Assembly (NCBI RefSeq): GCF_902150065.1
Contig: NC_043990.1
Span: forward strand, 10,011,240 to 10,075,239
DNA from: Myripristis murdjan
Taxonomy: Eukaryota > Chordata > Actinopteri > Holocentriformes > Holocentridae
Direction of reading: 5' to 3'
DNA length: 64,000 bases
Positions 44,263-64,000 of this stretch are shown here, one piece after another; position 1 is the first letter of the stretch; every line of letters starts with the position of its first letter. Below the pieces are notes generated by a model. It did no database searches. It saw only the letters and a list, made by a program, of their open reading frames with translations, and was not told the origin of the DNA. The position numbers were made by a program, and so were the translations under genes.

Positions 44263-44615
44263 TAGGGCTGGGCATCGAAAAAATATCGACACCATAACCA
44301 ATTTTTTGGCATCGACGACTGTTTGAAGGCATCGAAAGGTACTGATAAGCTTCACGATTTGGATTCTTGCAAGAAGATGTCCGTTTTTTTCTTAATTTCT
44401 CTGAACTTTTACTGAGAATAGTAACAGCATGGTTATGATGGTAGTTTGGTAAGCCAACAGTATGTACAAATGCAGCACAGAAAATGATTTCCTTCATTGC
44501 ATAATGAAACATTGTCTTATCCAAAATAGAAAGGCATTTTATAAAAAACGTATTGTTTTGGTAATGTGTTGAACTGGTATTGGTGTCGAAAAATTGCCAG
44601 TGATACCCAGCCCTA
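44263..44615. mobile_element. MITE with TAGGGCTGGGCATCG / ATACCCAGCCCTA ends
   Basis: The terminal inverted repeat TAGGGCTGGGCATCGA against TAGGGCTGGGTATC matches a very common vertebrate hAT-type terminus. Subterminal blocks GGTATTGGTGTCGAAAAA and ATCGACACCATAACCAA are also partly complementary. The target duplication is not clean. It sits in the presumed ago3 3' UTR. Confidence 0.7.
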
Positions 44616-45861
44616 ATCCCCTTGAAAACAAACACAAGAGAACACGGTGATAAAAACTCTGAAATCTGAACTATGAAGGCTTTGACTGGAACAGTGCAAA
44701 CAGTGAGTCCTACCAGTGCACCATGTGAGGACACACAGCCAAGATGACTATCTCCACCTTCAATTGGTCAGATGTAAGCCTACTTGGAAATTCACATTTA
44801 CAACCTCTTCGTGAGGTCAAAGCAGACATCCTCCGTGCTGTCCAGACCCTCGTGATGGGCAGCAAGAGATAATCATTATTATTATTATTTTTTACAGTAT
44901 GCTTCAATGAGATTCTGAGACCGTTTCACTAAATGCATTAACAGAGGCACCCAAACCAACATACAACACAAAACCTTCCGTTCACTCTCTAACCAAATCA
45001 GGCACTTTTTAATCTCATCTCCTCCCGTCGTCCAAATACCATCAGACCCTACGGCCCATCTACACATCCAGTCTGTGGCATCAATCCTGTTTGTTCACAA
45101 GAATGTCAAATACTGGACATTCCTGAATCCAAATTCATTGTCACTTGCCCAAACTCAACCAAAACACACACACCCCCATCTTCACGGGGGAAGAACCATC
45201 TTAGCACTTAAATACTCTTCGAAAACATTCACCACAGATCCCGCGCTCTCTGCTGTAACACCTTATTGCACTGAAGGAGTTCCTGACAACATAATTGGTC
45301 AGTTCCTCATGTAAAAATTGGGAAGAAAAAAAAAAATCTGTGGTCACTAAAAGATATAAACTGTCCACTGTGCTCTATTGCTGAACATGAATGTTATTTA
45401 AGTTAAAACAAAATCTCATAAATAGCAAGAGGAATAAAACACACAAGGAAAGTTTGGTATAACACTATGTACCAAGCCGAACTCTAAGTGAAAGAGTTTT
45501 GAAAGTGTCCGTTACATGGCCATGGCGTCGTAGTCTAACAGTCCTCTAAATGCACCCTCGCCTTTTTTTCAGTAAGGCATCAAGCGATAACACAATCCCT
45601 CAAACAATGGCTGTATGTGGCTTTGTATTCAAAAACGATATCAAGATTTCATTCAGTGTTTAAATCGGTAGAGTGCAGAGTTGCGCTTTGTTTTGTCTGG
45701 CGGTGTGACTGTGAGTAACCATTGGCTTAAAGGGAGGGAGAAGAGTAACTGGTAAGGCAGCTTGCCGATTCTGAGATAAACGGGCTAAGCTGTGTTTTAC
45801 GAGCCTTCTCGACTATAACAGGTGTTGCCATGGCAATCACATTTTTGCTGAACAGACAAAA

Positions 45862-45866
45862 ACACA

Positions 45867-45912
<46 letters not shown>
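45862..45912. repeat. (CA)n in ago3 3' UTR region
   Basis: About 25 CA units with few interruptions, roughly 550 bases past the ago3 stop codon. Confidence 0.9.
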
Positions 45913-45916
<4 letters not shown>

Positions 45917-46464
45917 GTATCGTATCAACACAAGCTGAAACACACAAACATGTAAAACAATCTACAATATAAACCAGCAAGATTAGGCTCACAGGCTGCA
46001 GAGCAAGTCAGATCCTCACTGGTGCTGCTTGGCCCCCACCCACGCACCCATCACTCATATTCACTGTACTCCCCATCACCTCTCTACGCTCTGTTGTTCT
46101 GACAATGAACGAAAAACAGCAAAATAAAACTTATGAGCTGCTGTCAAAACTGTAAGGCGAGGACATGACTTGCAAGCCCAGCGAGCATTAAAATGGAAAC
46201 ACAGAATCCATCATGATTTAAAATACAGCAGAGGAGAGTGGAGGGGGGGGATGCATGGGCGGGAGCACAGAAACGATTGGCTGGTTTCAAATTGCATAAT
46301 GTGGCTGTACTCCTCTCTGGCTTATGATATCCTTCAGCAGCCCGGCGTCCTCTTGTTTCAGTGACCAAAGCTGCACCAGCACAGCGCCCTCCTGCATGAT
46401 GAGGCGAGCCTGCTGATCTGAGTGGGACTGGCTGAGTTGTATCTTGGGAAAGGTGGAGGAGTGC

Positions 46465-60812
<14,348 letters not shown>

Positions 60813-62301
60813 TCATGAGGTCTCTGTCCGGATGACCCGGCTCCCAATTATCAAATCTTAGGCAGGTCACTCTGTAGCTGGGGGTCGAGCAGTGGCCGCT
60901 GTCAGCCTCAACACTTTCCCGATCCCCGCTCCCCTGATTCGGCTGCTGATATGGAACCGGGCCGCTTGGGGGGTCCGCTTGGCCGGAGGTCCTCCCTTCT
61001 CTCGCCTTGCCGCGACTGACAGCTCAAAGGTGAACACAAAATATGTCCCCCTTCCGTTCTTCGAAGCTCTATTTGTTGAAGCTGAAACAGAACAACATTA
61101 TTTTCAGTTCTGGAAATGGTTGTGACAGCTGAGCTACGGAGTTGGATCCGTGTCGCTAACGTTAGCAGCGGCTAACAGCGTCAACGTTAGCTTCGGCTAG
61201 CCGACAACTAGCCGCTCGCTCGTAACGCCAAACACAAAACTGACATGAACGTTTACCTGGCCAGCGTCTGGTTTTCCTTTTTTCAGACCGGTTAACGTGA
61301 CAATCCGGTGTTTTATTTACTTTGTCAAACGAATATGAGGGCTACACACCCCGGTGTCCTCGCTGTCGGTGATAAACCGGTCTGAAATCTCCACTTACGC
61401 CGCCCTCTGTCCGTGTCAAGTTACGCAGAATAAAATATAACACTTCCGGTGTATATTTCAAAATAAAATCAGTAAAGGTAATGTAAGTACGATTCACCAC
61501 AATGTAACATTATCACTTCCGTAGCATTCGTACCGTCACAGCTTCATTCCACAATTAAGATCATCCCACCGTATTTTTAAACGATGTTTATTGCCCCGTG
61601 TACACCCTAAAAATGATCGCCACGCTTTAATGTTGTTGAAAAGTCATTACACTTCCGGTAGGGTTGTGTTGATTTCTGGCTAACTTGACAGAGAGCTCTC
61701 TTTCCTCGCCTCCTCCTACGAGGGAAATCCGTCAGGAAATACCAACTACAGACAGCAACGTCACATCCTATAAAGTTTTTTCTCAACTTTGTACGTCATT
61801 TTTTTTTTTTTTTTTAAATAAAGTAGTCATTTACACCTTTGTAATTACCTCTTGAAAGTGTCTATATGTTTTCCAGACTGATGTTGTGCATAAGCCACAG
61901 TGTTGCACAACATGACCTGATGTAAGCTGCACTGTGTAAGACTAAATAATTAAGATGCTTACGTGGAAATACACACTCCAGTCTGTAGATGTCTCTACGC
62001 TTATCAAATTGAATAAATACTACACCCAAGAACCATAGAAGAAAATAACCAGGAAGCTGTATTCTTGAGGCAGAGGGACTGTCATGGGAATTGTTTTTTA
62101 AGCTCTGTGCATGGGAGAAATCGATGAGACAGCAACACAAAGGTGTGACACAGTGTTATTATAATCCTATCTAAAATTTTCAGCTCCTCTTTACCATGAG
62201 ATGAATTGTTTGTGGTGGATGTGTGCTCTCCTGCTGCACATATGTTCAATGCAGGCCCATGATCTGCACACACATCTTCACCTGTTCTTACTTCAAACAG
62301 G
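60813..62301. promoter_or_regulatory. Divergent interval holding the ago3 5' end and olah upstream region
   Basis: ago3 (minus) and olah (plus) point away from each other with 1.49 kb between their start codons. The half next to ago3 (about 60840-61440) is GC/CpG-rich and likely holds its promoter and 5' UTR. The half next to olah is AT-rich. The olah coding exon begins after a CAG acceptor at 62300, so an upstream noncoding exon probably exists in this interval. No TATA box was convincingly placed. Confidence 0.5.
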
Positions 62302-64000
62302 ATGGAGAAGGTGATCAACTGTTTCTGCAAGAAACCAGATGCTGTGGCCAGGCTGATTTGCTTCCCCTGGGCAGGTGGAGGCTCCATTCACTATGCACGC
62401 TGGGGAAACGTCCTCGACGGCTCTATTGAAGGTAACACAGCTGTGGGATATTCTTGCACTTTGTACCGTGCACCTGTTACGGCTTGTATCCTGGATTCAG
62501 AGTGTAGGTATGCCATAACAGGGCTGTATATCTACCTGACCGGAAAATGATTTGTTTGCATCACTTTATCTCATTTTCAGTGTACGCCGTTAAGCTTCCA
62601 GGCAGAGAGAGTCGAGCCAAAGAGGCGTTCTTTCAGGACATGCAGCAGATTGTGGATGAGGTTATTGGTGTGTTGCTACCAGAGCTGAGAGAGAAGCCAT
62701 TCGCCCTTTTTGGCCACAGGTATGATGAGAATAGGGCTTCAGAGGTGATACTGAGTCACAGTCACAGTTTTTCTTTGCTTGTCTTTCTTCCTCCTGTCTC
62801 CTTTCTGTGCTTTGTTTGCAGTCCACAACATGTTTTGTTTATGCCATGTGTTGCACTGTTCTGGTCTGGCTTAGTTTCGGCGCCATGACAAGCTTCGCTG
62901 TAGCAGATGCACTGAAGAGAGTCCACAACCTTGAACCAGTTCACATCTTCCTGTCTGGCGCCTCTGCACCTTATGTGAGTTAACCTGCTTAACTCAGTCC
63001 CACCACTGTTCAGTTTTCATGGTTTTGGTTGGCTCAGGGTAAGATATTCATGTTTTCCTCGCTGTTTGGCAAATAAATGTTGAATTTGAATTAATATGAA
63101 GATCAACTAAGCAGAATAGTTGCACCAAAGAACTCTTATTAGGCAAAACCTTCCTCTAATTCAAATTATGCCAAACTGTTTACTGCAAGCTTTCCAGAGG
63201 ATGTGTTGGTTCAAATGCTGCAAACCGATCTGATTTGATCTGCAGGATTTTAATAACTGTGCAGTGAATGGAGCCCAAATAATTCACAATGAAGTTCCTT
63301 AATGATGTATGGACCAGGGTTATTATAGTAACCAAACTAAAAACTAAAACTAACTGGAATACAAACGAAAATCAGACTTTAGAAAAAAAAAAAACGAACT
63401 AAAATAAAATAAAGTAAAATATATATATATATACAGAATATTTCTTTAGTTATTGTCTATGTCAGTTTGGTTAAGTTTGTAAATGCAATAAGCACGAGGA
63501 GGAATTGGTGCTGATGTTTCTTGAGCCTGGGATGTCGACATGACCCAAAGTGTTGGGTTTGGATTGAAATACCTATTATGAAAAAATTAAATCTAGTCCC
63601 TGACGAATACCGCCTTTATTGTAATTTAAAAAAAAATAAAAATAAATAGCTGGATAAAAGAATAAAAATTAGACTGAAATGAGCAAACCCCCTCTGGAAA
63701 CTAACTGGAACTAAAACGATTTGAAAATAAAGTTAAAAATGAAATAAAAGTAAGGACTAATGAAAAATATAAAATTGTGATAATAAATATATGGACTGGA
63801 GTTGGTGGAGTTAGTCTGATGCTGTGTGTGTGTGTATGAAAATAAGAAGAGGAGAGTTTGAATCCTCATAATAGGGCCCCTTTAATACAGGACAGTTCAA
63901 GGCACATCAACCCCTCTCTGTTGCAGTCAGAGACGCGCATCAAAGCCCCAAAGAGGAGCGAGCTGTCAGATGAGGATTTCCTGAAGTGGCTGATGGCGAT
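62302..64000 (+). CDS. olah: Oleoyl-ACP hydrolase (type II thioesterase), partial at window end
   Basis: This cytosolic alpha/beta-hydrolase releases medium-chain fatty acids from the fatty acid synthase ACP. Coding exons in the window are 62302-62431, 62581-62719, 62875-62974 and 63927-64000 (continues). Exon 1 encodes [14 protein letters not shown] and [17 protein letters not shown], matching the thioesterase II N-terminus. Exon 2 has [11 protein letters not shown] and [12 protein letters not shown]. The nucleophile elbow GHSFGAM spans the exon 2/3 junction, giving catalytic Ser at about residue 90. Exon 4 begins [18 protein letters not shown], the lid-side region. About 114 of some 260 residues expected for the family are present; the catalytic Asp and His lie beyond the window. 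Nothing in the visible part looks broken. Confidence 0.92.

Larger units (their letters stand above)
40985..46464 (-). other. Presumed ago3 3' UTR
   Basis: About 5.5 kb follow the ago3 stop codon without any supportable gene on either strand. It contains a hAT-like MITE (44263-44615), a 35-base G run (C on the ago3 strand), CA repeats and many A/T runs. AGO mRNAs in vertebrates have very long 3' UTRs, and AATAAA on the minus strand at 40985-40990 is the most distal signal before the tekt2 promoter. Other minus-strand AATAAA signals occur at about 43760 and 43953, so shorter forms are possible. The extent is inference. Confidence 0.4.

Overview
This is a vertebrate nuclear genomic window, almost certainly from a spiny-rayed (percomorph-type) teleost fish. 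The evidence is spliced genes with GT-AG introns, teleost-style gene order, abundant CA/TG microsatellites, and fish-typical short DNA transposons (hAT, PIF/Harbinger and TA-flanked MITEs). There is no bacterial, organellar or viral gene organisation. Six protein-coding genes are supported: usf2 (+), an ffar2-like GPCR (-), an ffar1-like GPCR (-), tekt2 (-), ago3 (-) and the 5' part of olah (+). For the spliced genes I placed splice sites by eye, using GT/AG dinucleotides, reading phase and the protein family as I remember it. All exon phases close, giving 314 aa for USF2, 427 aa for TEKT2 and 859 aa for AGO3.

Layout. 1-1429 is the upstream region of usf2, and 1430-12782 holds its ten coding exons. 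The 3' UTR runs to a polyA signal at about 14.75 kb and carries a long hairpin-forming transposon. 14.8-19.27 kb is intergenic and holds a PIF/Harbinger element inserted in what looks like an older repeat. 19275-20279 is a single-exon ffar2-like receptor. 20.3-29.7 kb is intergenic, with two copies of one hAT MITE (one split by a LINE tail), a CTCF-type motif and a 25-base G run. 29703-30707 is a single-exon ffar1-like receptor. 30.7-34.17 kb is intergenic with two more MITEs and a candidate regulatory block. 34175-40800 is tekt2, with two RFX X-box motifs just upstream of its first exon. About 41.0-46.46 kb is the presumed very long ago3 3' UTR, and 46465-60812 holds its 19 coding exons. 61-62.3 kb is the divergent interval between ago3 and olah. 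62302-64000 holds the first four coding exons of olah, which is cut by the window edge.

The genes do not form one pathway. They combine pieces of three human linkage groups: USF2 with FFAR1/FFAR2 (human 19q13), AGO3 with TEKT2 (human 1p34), and OLAH (human 10p). The products are a bHLH-leucine-zipper transcription factor, two free-fatty-acid receptors, a ciliary microtubule protein, a small-RNA effector and a fatty-acyl thioesterase. I found no CRISPR, rRNA, tRNA, operon or clearly novel multi-gene system. The points of most interest are regulatory (X-boxes at tekt2, E-box at usf2, microsatellites abutting splice acceptors, a possible in-frame alternative acceptor in ago3), receptor pocket substitutions, and nested transposons with readable insertion order.
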